Origin: Desulfonispora thiosulfatigenes DSM 11270
GTDB lineage: Bacteria; Bacillota; Peptococcia; Peptococcales; Desulfonisporaceae
Assembly (NCBI RefSeq): GCF_900176035.1
Contig: NZ_FWWT01000008.1
Span: 120,951 to 184,950 of the forward strand
Direction: 5' to 3'
Length of the DNA stretch: 64,000 nucleotides
How positions within the stretch are numbered: position 1 is the first letter of the stretch; every line of letters begins with the position of its first letter. Made by a program: the position numbers and the translations under genes. Under the pieces are notes generated by a model, which worked only from the letters and a program-made list of their open reading frames with translations, was not told the DNA's origin and ran no database searches. Of the stretch, positions 8,446 through 16,931 are shown in pieces.

Positions 8446-9612
8446 CTAATAACTTGTTCTTTTACTTATTTTTAAACTTAGATTTTGTAATTTTTTCTTT
8501 TTTGATTTAACAGGAGTTAATTTATCGATTTCTAGATCTTCCATATGTTTATCCTTTAAACGAATATCTACTAGCTCTTCTAAAAGGGTTTTACCTAATA
8601 CCAATACAGGAACCCCAAGAAACATACCTACTACACCATAAATGCTTCCTCCCAGGGTTACCGCAGTAATAATCCAAAATGGCCCGACACCAACCTTATC
8701 TCCTAAGATTAAAGGTCCTAAAATAAGTCCATCAAATTGTTGAATTAAAATTATGACTATTGCTACCCAAAGGGCCTGGGCGGGACTATGTATTAAGGTA
8801 ATTAAAATAGCTGGTATAGCACCAATAAAAGGTCCAAAATAAGGTATCATATTCGTTACCCCAATTATTAATCCTATTAGCGAATAATACGGAACTTGTA
8901 AAACGGCTAAAATACCAAAAGTTAAAAACCCAATAATTGCTGAATCAATAATTTTTCCAATTAAAAAACCAGAAAAAATTTCATTAGCTTTTCGACTAAT
9001 TCGTACTACCTCATCCCCCTGCTCTTTAGTTGCATATGCATAAACTAATCTTTTAAGTCTTGCTAACAGATCATGCTTATCTAATAACATATAAATAGCA
9101 ATTACAAGTGAAATTATGGTATTAAAAATACTAGAAGTCCAAGATAACAATTCTTTTAAAATGCTACCCGTAGACTGACCTACTTTCATTAAAATTTCTT
9201 CTAAAGATTCACGAAAAAATTGATTAATAGCAACAATATAATCATTGTCTAAATTAATGAAAAACTTTTCTAAAAAATAAAAATTTATATTTCCCTTAGA
9301 AAAATTGTTAACTAAACTTCTTGTACTATTAATTAAACTTGGAATCCCGATAGCAGTAGCATAAATTCCCACAAGTAATAAGATTAAGCACGTAATTAAA
9401 ACACTTTGACCCCTTTTTAATCTTAAAGTTCTCTCATACCAAGTTACAATATTATCTAATAAATACGCAAGAGCAAAAGCTACTAATACTGGTTTAAAAA
9501 CATTTATAGTCTCATGTCTCATGCCAGAATTACTTATAAATAAATAGATTAAAATACCAGTAAAAATAAGCATTAATATTTTATTAAAAGAAAATTGGTT
9601 GTCTTGCTTCAT
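8446..9612 (-). CDS. AI-2E family transporter (UPF0118 membrane permease)
   Basis: 388 residues from the chosen start, with about eight helices in the pattern of the AI-2E/UPF0118 family: paired N-terminal helices, a soluble central stretch, and a conserved C-terminal block (IIGFLTFGILAVLQVPYYSLIGLI region; later NMIPYFGPFIGAIPA and GDKVGVGPFWI). Members have been linked to autoinducer export, Na+/H+ exchange or other efflux, so no substrate is assigned. Three in-frame ATGs occur; the one at 9612 is chosen because AGGTGG lies six bases before it, inside the longer version from 9627. The Lys-rich tail is cytoplasmic. Monocistronic by appearance. Confidence 0.85.
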   Translation of the reverse strand: MKQDNQFSFNKILMLIFTGILIYLFISNSGMRHETINVFKPVLVAFALAYLLDNIVTWYERTLRLKRGQSVLITCLILLLVGIYATAIGIPSLINSTRSLVNNFSKGNINFYFLEKFFINLDNDYIVAINQFFRESLEEILMKVGQSTGSILKELLSWTSSIFNTIISLVIAIYMLLDKHDLLARLKRLVYAYATKEQGDEVVRISRKANEIFSGFLIGKIIDSAIIGFLTFGILAVLQVPYYSLIGLIIGVTNMIPYFGPFIGAIPAILITLIHSPAQALWVAIVIILIQQFDGLILGPLILGDKVGVGPFWIITAVTLGGSIYGVVGMFLGVPVLVLGKTLLEELVDIRLKDKHMEDLEIDKLTPVKSKKKKLQNLSLKISKRTSY

Positions 9613-9671
9613 CAGCATCCACCTCATACGTAGTTATATTTATTATTATTCCAATATAATACAATTATTAA

Positions 9672-10586
9672 TCAATTCTTTTTCTGAATAATTTCTTCTA
9701 AAGCTTTTTTTATCTGGGGATATTTATATTCAAACCCCAGCCTAGTGATTTTCTGTGGTAGAGCCCTTTGACCTTTTAAAACAACATCAGCCATTTCACC
9801 CATTACTAATCTAATTAAAAATCCAGGAATAAATAAAAAAGATGGCTTCTTTAATACGTTACCTAAAACCTTATTAAGTTCTTTCATTGTTAAGGGCTCC
9901 AGAGAGGTAGCATTCACAGGTCCTGAAACACTCTCATTTTCTAGACAATACAAATATATCTTAGCTAAGTCGTCTTCCTGAACCCACGAAAACCACTGTT
10001 TGCCACTACCTAGTGTTCCTCCCATAAAAAACTTATAAGGCAAGGTGATTTTATCAAGAACTCCTCCATCCCCCAAGACAATACCCGTTCTAATTAACAC
10101 AACTCTTACACCTAACTCCTGCGCTTCTAGCGCTTCCATCTCCCACTTTTTACAGACATTTGCTAAAAAATCATCTCCTGGTGCTGACTCTTCAGTAAGT
10201 GCTTCATCTCCCCGATCTCCATAATATCCTACCGCTGATGCATTTATCAAAATCTTAGGATTGATTATCTTTTGTTTCATAGATTGAACTATTGCACGAG
10301 TTGCATTAATTCGGCTTTTTAAAATAGCATCCTTCGTCTTTTGATTCCATCTTTTATCAGCAATTGATACTCCAGCTAAATTAATTATACAATCTGCATC
10401 TTCCATACCTGCAGGGATAAGGTTTGTAAAATAATCCCACTCTATATGGGATACTTCATATGAAAATATATTTTTTGATTTATTTATATTCCTGCTTACA
10501 ATCATTACCTCATGACCATTATCAAGTAAATACGCAATTAGTTTTCTTCCGACTAAACCAGTTCCACCAAAAACAACTACTTTCAT
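9672..10586 (-). CDS. TIGR01777-family SDR epimerase (YfcH/SulA-like)
   Basis: About 304 residues of an extended short-chain dehydrogenase fold. The N-terminal VVVFGGTGLVGRKL is the NAD(P)-binding Gly motif (GGxGxxG), NLAGVSIADKRW follows near residue 70, and SAVGYYGDRGDE carries the Tyr-containing active-site segment typical of the family. The C-terminal DUF1731-like end reads GQRALPQKITRLGFEYKYP. Family members lie beside cell-division or pigment genes in other bacteria; the substrate is unknown. ATG at 10586 with GTGG ten bases upstream is preferred to the in-frame TTG at 10595. Confidence 0.88.
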   Translation of the reverse strand: MKVVVFGGTGLVGRKLIAYLLDNGHEVMIVSRNINKSKNIFSYEVSHIEWDYFTNLIPAGMEDADCIINLAGVSIADKRWNQKTKDAILKSRINATRAIVQSMKQKIINPKILINASAVGYYGDRGDEALTEESAPGDDFLANVCKKWEMEALEAQELGVRVVLIRTGIVLGDGGVLDKITLPYKFFMGGTLGSGKQWFSWVQEDDLAKIYLYCLENESVSGPVNATSLEPLTMKELNKVLGNVLKKPSFLFIPGFLIRLVMGEMADVVLKGQRALPQKITRLGFEYKYPQIKKALEEIIQKKN

Positions 10587-10794
10587 AATAAACAACCCAC
10601 TTTCGTTTTTTATCCCCTTATTCTTATCTATTATTGTTTATTCTCTTTATTTCTTATCTTTCCTTCTACTCTTCATATTCTTTACCAAAAATTGCTCAAC
10701 TATTAGACAGACTTTTGGTGTATTGCTAATTCAATCAATTTGCCCACCATTTGCCCACATAAATTTAAGTTTTAATAAAATCAACAAAAATACA

Positions 10795-10844
10795 AAAAAA
10801 TAAACCCTGGTACACTAGTTCCATTAACACTAGTAATACCAAGG
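10795..10844 (-). terminator. Terminator of the perR-rubrerythrin operon
   Basis: On the minus strand CCTTGGTATTACTAGT pairs with ACTAGTGTACCAGG, then a T run. It starts about 30 bases after the rubrerythrin stop. Confidence 0.8.
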
Positions 10845-10872
10845 TCTTAAGCTATATCAAATCTAATTATTC

Positions 10873-11421
10873 TTAACCAAAATATCTCTTTAAAAGTCCT
10901 GCAAATGCTTGGCCGTGTCGTGCTTCGTCTTTGCACATTTCATGAACTGTATCATGAATAGCATCGTAATTAAGTTGTTTAGCCTTAGTAGCTAAATCCT
11001 TTTTACCTTGACAGGCACCATGCTCAGCATCTACTCTTAATTGTAGGTTTGTTTTAGTATCAGCAGCTACTACTTCACCTAAAAGCTCAGCAAACTTTGC
11101 AGCATGATCTGCTTCTTCATAAGCGATTCTTTTATAAGCTTCAGCTACTTCAGGATATCCTTCTCTATCAGCCTGTCTGCTCATTGCAAGGTACATTCCA
11201 ATTTCTGTACATTCACCCATGAAGTTATCTCTTAATCCTTGCACTACTTCTTCGTCTAATCCTTTAGCTACGCCAATTTTATGCTCATCAGCCCATGCTA
11301 AGTTTTCGCTATCTTGTTTTTCATTGAATTTGTCTTTACTTACACCACATTGTGGACATTTTTCTGGAGCTTCATTTCCCTCATGAGTATAACCACATAC
11401 TGAACAAATAAATTTTTTCAT
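10873..11421 (-). CDS. Reverse rubrerythrin (rubredoxin-ferritin-like peroxidase)
   Basis: Detoxifies hydrogen peroxide, and in clostridia also oxygen, with electrons from NADH via rubredoxin-type carriers. The 182 residues have the reversed order: an N-terminal rubredoxin-like iron site ([10 protein letters not shown] and CPQCG, residues 6-27) and then a ferritin-like diiron domain (about 50-182) with the E-x-x-H helices EEADH, DAEHG and KDEARHG. This order and length match the reverse rubrerythrins of clostridia. It follows the PerR-like gene closely and shares its promoter and PerR box, so peroxide induction is likely. Confidence 0.93.
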   Translation of the reverse strand: MKKFICSVCGYTHEGNEAPEKCPQCGVSKDKFNEKQDSENLAWADEHKIGVAKGLDEEVVQGLRDNFMGECTEIGMYLAMSRQADREGYPEVAEAYKRIAYEEADHAAKFAELLGEVVAADTKTNLQLRVDAEHGACQGKKDLATKAKQLNYDAIHDTVHEMCKDEARHGQAFAGLLKRYFG

Positions 11422-11446
11422 TTTAAATCCCCCTATTTTATATGTT

Positions 11447-11848
11447 TTAATTTATACATTTTTTACAAATGCCTTTAAAATACATCTGTTCTTCTAAAAT
11501 TTTAAAACCTTCTAATTCTTTAATAGGATACTTTGAAAAATCATGAAATATATCATAAACCTTGCCACATGTTTTACATTTAAAATGTGCATGATTAGAT
11601 GTGTCAGCGTCATAGCGCATTTCATTTTCTTCAATACCTATTAATTGAATTATTTTTTTGTCTAAGAATATATTTAGAGTATTGTAAACTGTTGTTTTAG
11701 ATAATGTTGGAATATTTTGCACTAATTCTTGATAAATGTTGTCTACAGTGGGATGATTTTTATATTTTATTAAATACTCATAAATTCTAATTCTCTGGTA
11801 CGACGGTTTGATTTCATTTTCTTTTAAATACTTTTCTATATCCGTCAT
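11447..11848 (-). CDS. PerR-type peroxide-sensing Fur family regulator
   Basis: Represses oxidative-stress genes until metal-catalysed oxidation inactivates it. The winged helix-turn-helix spans about residues 15-75 ([21 protein letters not shown]). Metal-site residues of PerR are all visible: His in NHPTVD, Asp in MRYDAD, the HAH pair, and Asp in VYDIF. Two CxxC pairs (CKTC, CKKC) form the structural zinc site. The ATG at 11848 gives a normal family N-terminus; an in-frame TTG at 11872 has a perfect AGGAGG but only four bases of spacing and remains possible. First gene of perR-rubrerythrin, autoregulated by inference. Confidence 0.88.
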   Translation of the reverse strand: MTDIEKYLKENEIKPSYQRIRIYEYLIKYKNHPTVDNIYQELVQNIPTLSKTTVYNTLNIFLDKKIIQLIGIEENEMRYDADTSNHAHFKCKTCGKVYDIFHDFSKYPIKELEGFKILEEQMYFKGICKKCIN

Positions 11849-11897
11849 ATTTATTCCAACCTTTCTCTGCAATATCCCTCCTGTGATGATTTCTACT

Positions 11898-11912
11898 TTG
11901 TAATGATTACAT
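11898..11912. promoter_or_regulatory. PerR box
   Basis: TTGTAATGATTACAT has a perfect 6+1+6 palindrome (TGTAAT-G-ATTACA) and differs from the Bacillus PerR consensus TTATAATNATTATAA at only three positions. It sits five bases downstream of the -10, over the expected transcription start. Confidence 0.8.
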
Positions 11913-11916
11913 GTTT

Positions 11917-11945
11917 ATATTAATATTAATCTACTGCTTTGTCAA
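11917..11945 (-). promoter_or_regulatory. Promoter of the perR-rubrerythrin operon
   Basis: Minus-strand -35 TTGACA (11940-11945), exact 17-base spacer, -10 TAATAT (11917-11922). A consensus-like promoter directly abutting the PerR box. Confidence 0.88.
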
Positions 11946-11967
11946 CACTATTTTTAAATTTTCTTTC

Positions 11968-12774
11968 TTAAATACTAATAAAACTTGGTTTTCTTGCTTT
12001 AAACTTTGTTACTTTAGTAAAACCTATGTTTTTTAATTCTTGGGTCGCATTTTTAAAGCCAGCACACAAATCCCGTGTATTATGAGCATCAGAACCTAAG
12101 GTAAGAATCTTCCCCCCTAGATCATGATACTTTTCTAAAATACCCTTTTGGGGATGCATATCAGCAAGATTATATCTTATTCCTGAGGTATTAAGCTCTA
12201 TACCTTTATCTTTTTTAATCACTAACTTTAAGATTTCATCAATTGATTCTTGAAATTCTTCATATCTTAAGTCTTTATTTTTGAAATCACCATATCTAAT
12301 AATTACATCTAAGTGTCCAAAAATATCACAGTTATCAAAATTTTGGACGCAGTTTTTTACATTTTCTAAATAACGAAGATAGCTTCCTTTTTGCGTTTTT
12401 CCTTTAAAGAAATCTCCTGTATATAAATCTAGGCCATCACAGATATGAATAGAACCAATCACAAAATCAAAAGGATAAGACTTTATTAATTTATCTATCC
12501 GCTCATTTAAATGAGGCTGATAGCCAACTTCTACCCCCATTAAAATCTCTATTTCAGGATATCGATTTTTTAATTTTGCCATTTCCTCCATATACTTATC
12601 ATAGTTAACTTCAAATAAAACTCCATCTATGTCGGGATAATCGTAATCAACATGATCTGTAAAGGTTATTTCTTTTAAACCTAATTCTATGGCTCTTTTG
12701 ACCATGTTTTCCATTGAGGTATTACTATCTGGTGAAAAATCCGTGTGAACGTGTTGATCAATTAATACTTTCAC
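11968..12774 (-). CDS. HisJ-type PHP-domain histidinol-phosphatase family protein
   Basis: 268 residues of the PHP metal-dependent phosphatase fold. The metal-binding pattern is complete: DQHVHTDFSPD at the N-terminus, FTDHVDYD near 38, GHLDVI near 150 and GSDAHN near 230. The family makes histidinol from histidinol phosphate, but no his genes are adjacent and many HisJ relatives serve other phosphate esters, so the substrate is left open. The start is GTG at 12774 with AAGGA nine bases upstream. It follows topB closely, without an obvious terminator. Confidence 0.82.
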   Translation of the reverse strand: MKVLIDQHVHTDFSPDSNTSMENMVKRAIELGLKEITFTDHVDYDYPDIDGVLFEVNYDKYMEEMAKLKNRYPEIEILMGVEVGYQPHLNERIDKLIKSYPFDFVIGSIHICDGLDLYTGDFFKGKTQKGSYLRYLENVKNCVQNFDNCDIFGHLDVIIRYGDFKNKDLRYEEFQESIDEILKLVIKKDKGIELNTSGIRYNLADMHPQKGILEKYHDLGGKILTLGSDAHNTRDLCAGFKNATQELKNIGFTKVTKFKARKPSFISI

Positions 12775-12849
12775 ATCTTACATTCCTTTCTGCTATATTT
12801 ATTATACAATGTGTTATAAACCGGGGTATTTTATTTTACTTTGTTTTAT

Positions 12850-15029
12850 TTAATCTAATTTAAGTTTAGCAAGGGCCTCAGCCAACGCTGGATTTGCTAA
12901 CTCCTCTTCTTGCTTATGAAGATACTTAGAAACATCTTTTTTGGACACCTTTGTATTTGCCTCTTTTTTCTTTCTTTCATTAAAAATATCTAGTTTTTCT
13001 TTATAACCACATGGACACACAAATATCTTTCCTTGACCTTCACCTCTAAGTTCAAGTTTTTTACGACAGTTTGGACACCTAGCATTTGTTACTTGGCTTA
13101 TCCCTTTTTTAAAGCCACATTCTCTATCCTGGCAAACTAACATTTTACCTCTTTTACCATTAACCTCAAGCATAGGTTTACCACACTCAGGACATTTGGT
13201 TCTTGTAATATTATCATGTTTAAATTTTTGCTCACTATTTTTAATTTCTTTCACGGCCTGCTTAGTATAATCTTTCATTTCAGTAATAAAGTTATTTTTA
13301 CTTAATTTTCCTTTAGCAATTAAATCTAGTTTTTGTTCCCACTCTGCAGTTAAAGCAGGGGTTTTTAAACCTTCTGGAACTAATTCTAAAAGCTGCTTAC
13401 CTTTAGAGGTTATATGAATAGACTTACCCCTTTTTTCGATTAAAAAGCTATTAAATAATTTTTCAATAATATCCGCCCTTGTAGCTACTGTTCCAAGCCC
13501 TCCAGTTTCGCCGATAGTTTTAATTAAATCCTTACTTTCTGTGGACATATATTTCTTGGGATTTTCCATCGCTGAAAGCAAATTCCCTTCGTCAAAATAT
13601 GCTGGCGGCTTAGTTTCTCCTTGAGTTTTAGTAAGACTTTTAATTTTAAAAATATCGCCCTTTTCTATCTTTGGGAGCCTTTGTTCTCCGTAATCGTCTG
13701 CCTTTTCTTCGATTTCACCTTTTTTATATACCTCTTTCCAGCCTTCCTTAAGCACATTTTTGCCCTTAGCCATAAAGGTCTCTGCTCCGATAGTGGCTTT
13801 AATAACTGTTTCTTCATATTCAAAAGGTGGGTATAATACGGCAAAAAATCTTTTAATTACTAAATCATAAATCTTGCGTTCATCATTATTTAAGATACCC
13901 GGCACAACCACTTGTTCTGTCGGAATAATGGCGTGATGATCGGATACCTTGCTATCATCGACAAAAGACTTACTAGCTTTGATCGGCTCTTTTAAGATTT
14001 TAAAAGCAAATTTGGAATATTCTAAAACGCCACATGCCTTAACTCGCTCGAGTAAAGTAGACACAATATCCGCTGTAAGATAACGGGAGTCTGTTCTTGG
14101 ATAAGTTAATAACTTATGCTGTTCATATAATTTTTGCATTATAGAAAGGGTTTCTTTTGCCGAAAAGCCGAAGAATTTATTGGCATCTCTTTGTAACTCT
14201 GTTAAATCATATAATCTAGGTGCATAAGTTTTTTATAATTTTTAGTAACTTCTATTATCTCGGCATTTTTATTTTTTAAACTTGCTAATAATTGATCACA
14301 TTTAGCTTCGTCAAAGGTTTTAATATCCCCATTTTCTTTATTCTGCCAGGTTAAATTAAAATTTTCGCCCTTAGCTAATAGACCATAAAATTTCCTTGGT
14401 TTAAAATTTTTAATTTCCTCTTCCCTGGTATTTATTATTGCTAGCGTAGGTGATTGTACTCTCCCACAAGAAAGCTGGGCATTATGCTTACAAGTTAAAG
14501 CCCTCGTTGCATTAATTCCTACTATCCAGTCTGCTTCAGCCCTCGATATTGCGGAGGCATATAAGTTTTCATACTCCTTGCCATTTTTAAGTTTATTAAA
14601 ACCATCTTTTATTGCTTTATCCGTAACAGAAGAAATCCATAGACGTTTAAGTGGTTTCTTTACCCCTGCCTTTTCTATTATCCATCTAGCAACAAGCTCT
14701 CCCTCACGCCCCGCATCAGTTGCTATAACTATTTCTTTTACATCTTTTCTTTTCATTTGTGCTGCAACTGCAGTAAACTGCTTGCCTGTTTTTTTAATAA
14801 CAACAAGCTTTAAGTCCGACGGTAACATAGGTAAATCTTCTATTTTCCAGGAAGCATATTTTTCTCCATAACTTTCTGGATCAGCTAAAGTAACTAAATG
14901 ACCCAGAGCCCATGTAACTATATGTTTATTACCTTCTAAATACCCATTTCCTTTTTTATGACAATTTAAAACTCTAGCTAAATCTCTTCCAACCGAAGGT
15001 TTTTCAGCTAAAACTAATATTTTATCCAT
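12850..15029 (-). pseudogene. topB: DNA topoisomerase III, interrupted by a one-base frameshift
   Basis: Type IA topoisomerase that decatenates DNA. The first frame (15029 to about 14202) holds the Toprim domain (VLAEKPS, TDAGREGELVAR) and GRVQSPTLAII. The reading then breaks at a run of six A (minus strand, 14229-14234). The second frame continues without loss as YAPRLYDLTELQRDANK..., carries the catalytic Tyr in LTYPRTDSRY, and ends with two zinc ribbons (CPECGKPM, CPNCRKKL) near the C-terminus. Adding one A gives 726 residues, the normal TopB length. The unshifted product would lack the catalytic Tyr. Start ATG at 15029 with GAGGAG. Sequencing error, slippage or true mutation cannot be separated here. 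Confidence 0.88.
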
Positions 15030-15111
15030 ATCTAAAGTCTCCTCAATACTTCATTATTTGTAGGTTCTATCTTAATTGTACATTTCATTTTCACATATTG
15101 CCAATATAAAT

Positions 15112-15142
15112 ACAAAAAAAGAGCCTAAATGAACTGGCTCAT
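15112..15142 (-). terminator. Terminator after the DUF2269-like gene
   Basis: On the minus strand GAGCC-N10-GGCTC is followed by seven T. It separates the small-gene cluster above from topB below. Confidence 0.75.
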
Positions 15143-15218
15143 GTAAAGTAGACAGATAATTTAATTTTAACAATTATAAACCTTTATTGTTGCTTTCCTT
15201 GTTACCATTAATTCACTC

Positions 15219-15725
15219 TTAACCTTCCACTTTCTTTTTTCCCCAGGGTTTATATATAGAGATGAAAATGACAACTACTAATAAGGACATTTGCACTGCT
15301 CCAAGGTATAAATTCATTTGACTATTATGTAAATATGTAAGATTTTGAAGGGCAGCACTTCTTTCTAGATCTACAATTTTAATCGCTTCATTTAGCCAAG
15401 GTCCTAAAAAGAAAGAACCAAATAAAATTTGCGCTACTGTAATAATATATTTAAAGGTTATCCATTTGAATTTGAAAAATCCCCATCTGGTAAAAATAGA
15501 ATAAATAATTCCTGTGAGTAGAGTGCCCATAGCGGCTGGGATAATAAGATAATCATCAATAATTTTCGTAGCCAGGTTCATAGCATACAGTTCATCACCA
15601 TTAGTAATACTTCCTTTAAATAAACCTAACATAAATAAAGAAATACCTGCCCCAAGCCATGCACAGACAAAAAAAAGATGGATTCCTTTAAGGGTCTTTG
15701 TTCCTTTAACTCCTAATTTAGCCAT
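15219..15725 (-). CDS. DUF2269-like four-helix membrane protein
   Basis: 168 residues with four hydrophobic segments (about 13-33, 60-80, 90-110, 137-158). The first helix begins with LKGIHLFFVCAWLGAGI, the Lys/His-Trp-Gly pattern seen in DUF2269-type integral membrane proteins; a His in helix one and another in TYLHNSQM could bind haem or metal, but that is a guess. Strong AAGGAGG before the ATG. It is followed by a terminator and preceded by a DUF975 gene 63 bases away on the same strand, so the two may be cotranscribed. Function unknown. Confidence 0.6.
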   Translation of the reverse strand: MAKLGVKGTKTLKGIHLFFVCAWLGAGISLFMLGLFKGSITNGDELYAMNLATKIIDDYLIIPAAMGTLLTGIIYSIFTRWGFFKFKWITFKYIITVAQILFGSFFLGPWLNEAIKIVDLERSAALQNLTYLHNSQMNLYLGAVQMSLLVVVIFISIYKPWGKKKVEG

Positions 15726-15788
15726 TGCATTTCCTCCTTATTTTAATATATTTTATTCAATTTCACCTAATAATAAAATTCTCACAAA

Positions 15789-16454
15789 CTAAAGGCTTTT
15801 TAGTTCTTCATAAAAGTGAGCTTCTGTTGCTTTTAAATAGGGAATAAACCATAAAAATCCGATTCCTACTGTAAGTAGACAAAGTATAAACCAGCCTGCA
15901 AAACTTAGCCACAGAGTCAATAGCCTCATTTTATGCCCTATCATGATTTTTGTACTTTGAGTTATCGCTTCTAAAGCAGATAACTCAGGATTATCATTTA
16001 AGATATAATAAGCCATCGAATATCTAAGGGCGGCTATAATACCGGGAATGATAAATAAAAGTGTCCATAAAATTATGAAAATAGTTGTCACAATATCCAA
16101 AACAAATGTTTTTAAAAAGTACGAAAGTCCTGAAAATAAATCCATAAATTCTGGTTCTGTTTCTCTAATCAACTTGAGAAAGAAACTAGCTACTCCAAAA
16201 GCAATGGGTCCTCCTAAAATTAAATTTATAATATTACCTATAGAAGTAAAGGAATAATTAATAAAAAATGAGCCATTACCAAATTTGAATAATTCTGTAG
16301 ACTCTCGCGTGGTATTTCCAGACGTAAAGGCATCAGCTAATATCCAGGCTACAAAGCATACTGCTACGGCCAGAGACCACTTGCCCGCTAAACTATCCCT
16401 AGCTAACTCTCTTAGCTCCGAGGGCTCTTGTAACCTTTTAGTTCCGATGTGCAT
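15789..16454 (-). CDS. DUF975 family membrane protein
   Basis: 221 residues. The N-terminal SELRELARDSLAGKWSLAVAVCFVAW matches the hallmark of DUF975 proteins, an amphipathic helix with Ala/Leu-rich face leading into the first membrane span. Further spans lie near residues 70-95, 105-130 and 175-205, and the central DIVTTIFIILWTLLFIIPGI with AALRYSMAYYIL is also typical. These bacterial membrane proteins have no assigned activity. AAGGGGTG precedes the ATG. It lies between a DUF2269-like gene and a small zinc-finger gene, all on the same strand. Confidence 0.82.
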   Translation of the reverse strand: MHIGTKRLQEPSELRELARDSLAGKWSLAVAVCFVAWILADAFTSGNTTRESTELFKFGNGSFFINYSFTSIGNIINLILGGPIAFGVASFFLKLIRETEPEFMDLFSGLSYFLKTFVLDIVTTIFIILWTLLFIIPGIIAALRYSMAYYILNDNPELSALEAITQSTKIMIGHKMRLLTLWLSFAGWFILCLLTVGIGFLWFIPYLKATEAHFYEELKSL

Positions 16455-16481
16455 TTATTTTTCACCCCTTCTTAATAATAT

Positions 16482-16715
16482 CTACTCCCCATTATTAAGT
16501 ACGTGTAAGAGAGCCTCCATATGCCTGCATTTAAAGTGTTTATTACTTCTAGAGCGCCACTGATAAGTACAACATTCACAACCTGTGGTCGTAGCTTCTA
16601 GCTCCCATCTACAGTCTATATCTACTACCTTAGCACTTGTTTTACTGGTTAAAAATACAATGACATCGCCTACTTCATACGGTTCAAATAATTTTACTTC
16701 TTTTTTTGCTGACAT
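16482..16715 (-). CDS. Small SWIM-type zinc-finger-like protein
   Basis: 77 residues, no membrane segment. The C-terminal half shows C46-x-C48 and C63-x-H65, followed by a Leu-rich helix MEALLHVL; this is the CxCx(n)CxH layout of SWIM zinc fingers, which bind nucleic acid or protein. The N-terminal half (VGDVIVFLTSKTSAKVVDIDC) looks like a small beta structure. A very good AGGAGG supports translation. It is 27 bases upstream of the DUF975 gene and probably shares its transcript. No function is assigned; the motif call is from the spacing alone. Confidence 0.6.
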   Translation of the reverse strand: MSAKKEVKLFEPYEVGDVIVFLTSKTSAKVVDIDCRWELEATTTGCECCTYQWRSRSNKHFKCRHMEALLHVLNNGE

Positions 16716-16840
16716 AATATTTCCTCCTTTTAGACAATTAATATTAGAATATCATATTTCAAAGGGTAATAACCAGTTTTTAGTCTGATTTTTCTCCTAT
16801 ATTATATATTAATAAAAATTTCCCATCTCTGAAAACACAG

Positions 16841-16890
16841 AAAAAAGCCGGGTAATGGCACTTTTAAAGTTTCCATTAGCCGGCTTTTAT
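16841..16890. terminator. Terminator of pyc (bidirectional hairpin)
   Basis: AAAGCCGGGTAATGG pairs with CCATTAGCCGGCTTT (one bulge); A/T runs flank both sides. It lies about 40 bases after the pyc stop. Confidence 0.85.
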
Positions 16891-16931
16891 TCAATTTAAA
16901 ACGTCCGGATTTTAATCTTATTTATTATATA

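Noticed and set aside
12850..14139. A separate topoisomerase gene starting MQKLYEQHKLL
   Set aside because: This is the second half of topB; the start codon is internal and has no ribosome site, and the sequence upstream in the same frame is also TopB.
14226..14236. Programmed -1 frameshift heptamer in topB (A-AAA-AAC)
   Set aside because: The run is read TAT-AAA-AAA-CTT in the zero frame, so the codon boundaries are wrong for the classical X-XXY-YYZ slip at A-AAA-AAC. Single-A loss or sequencing error fits better.
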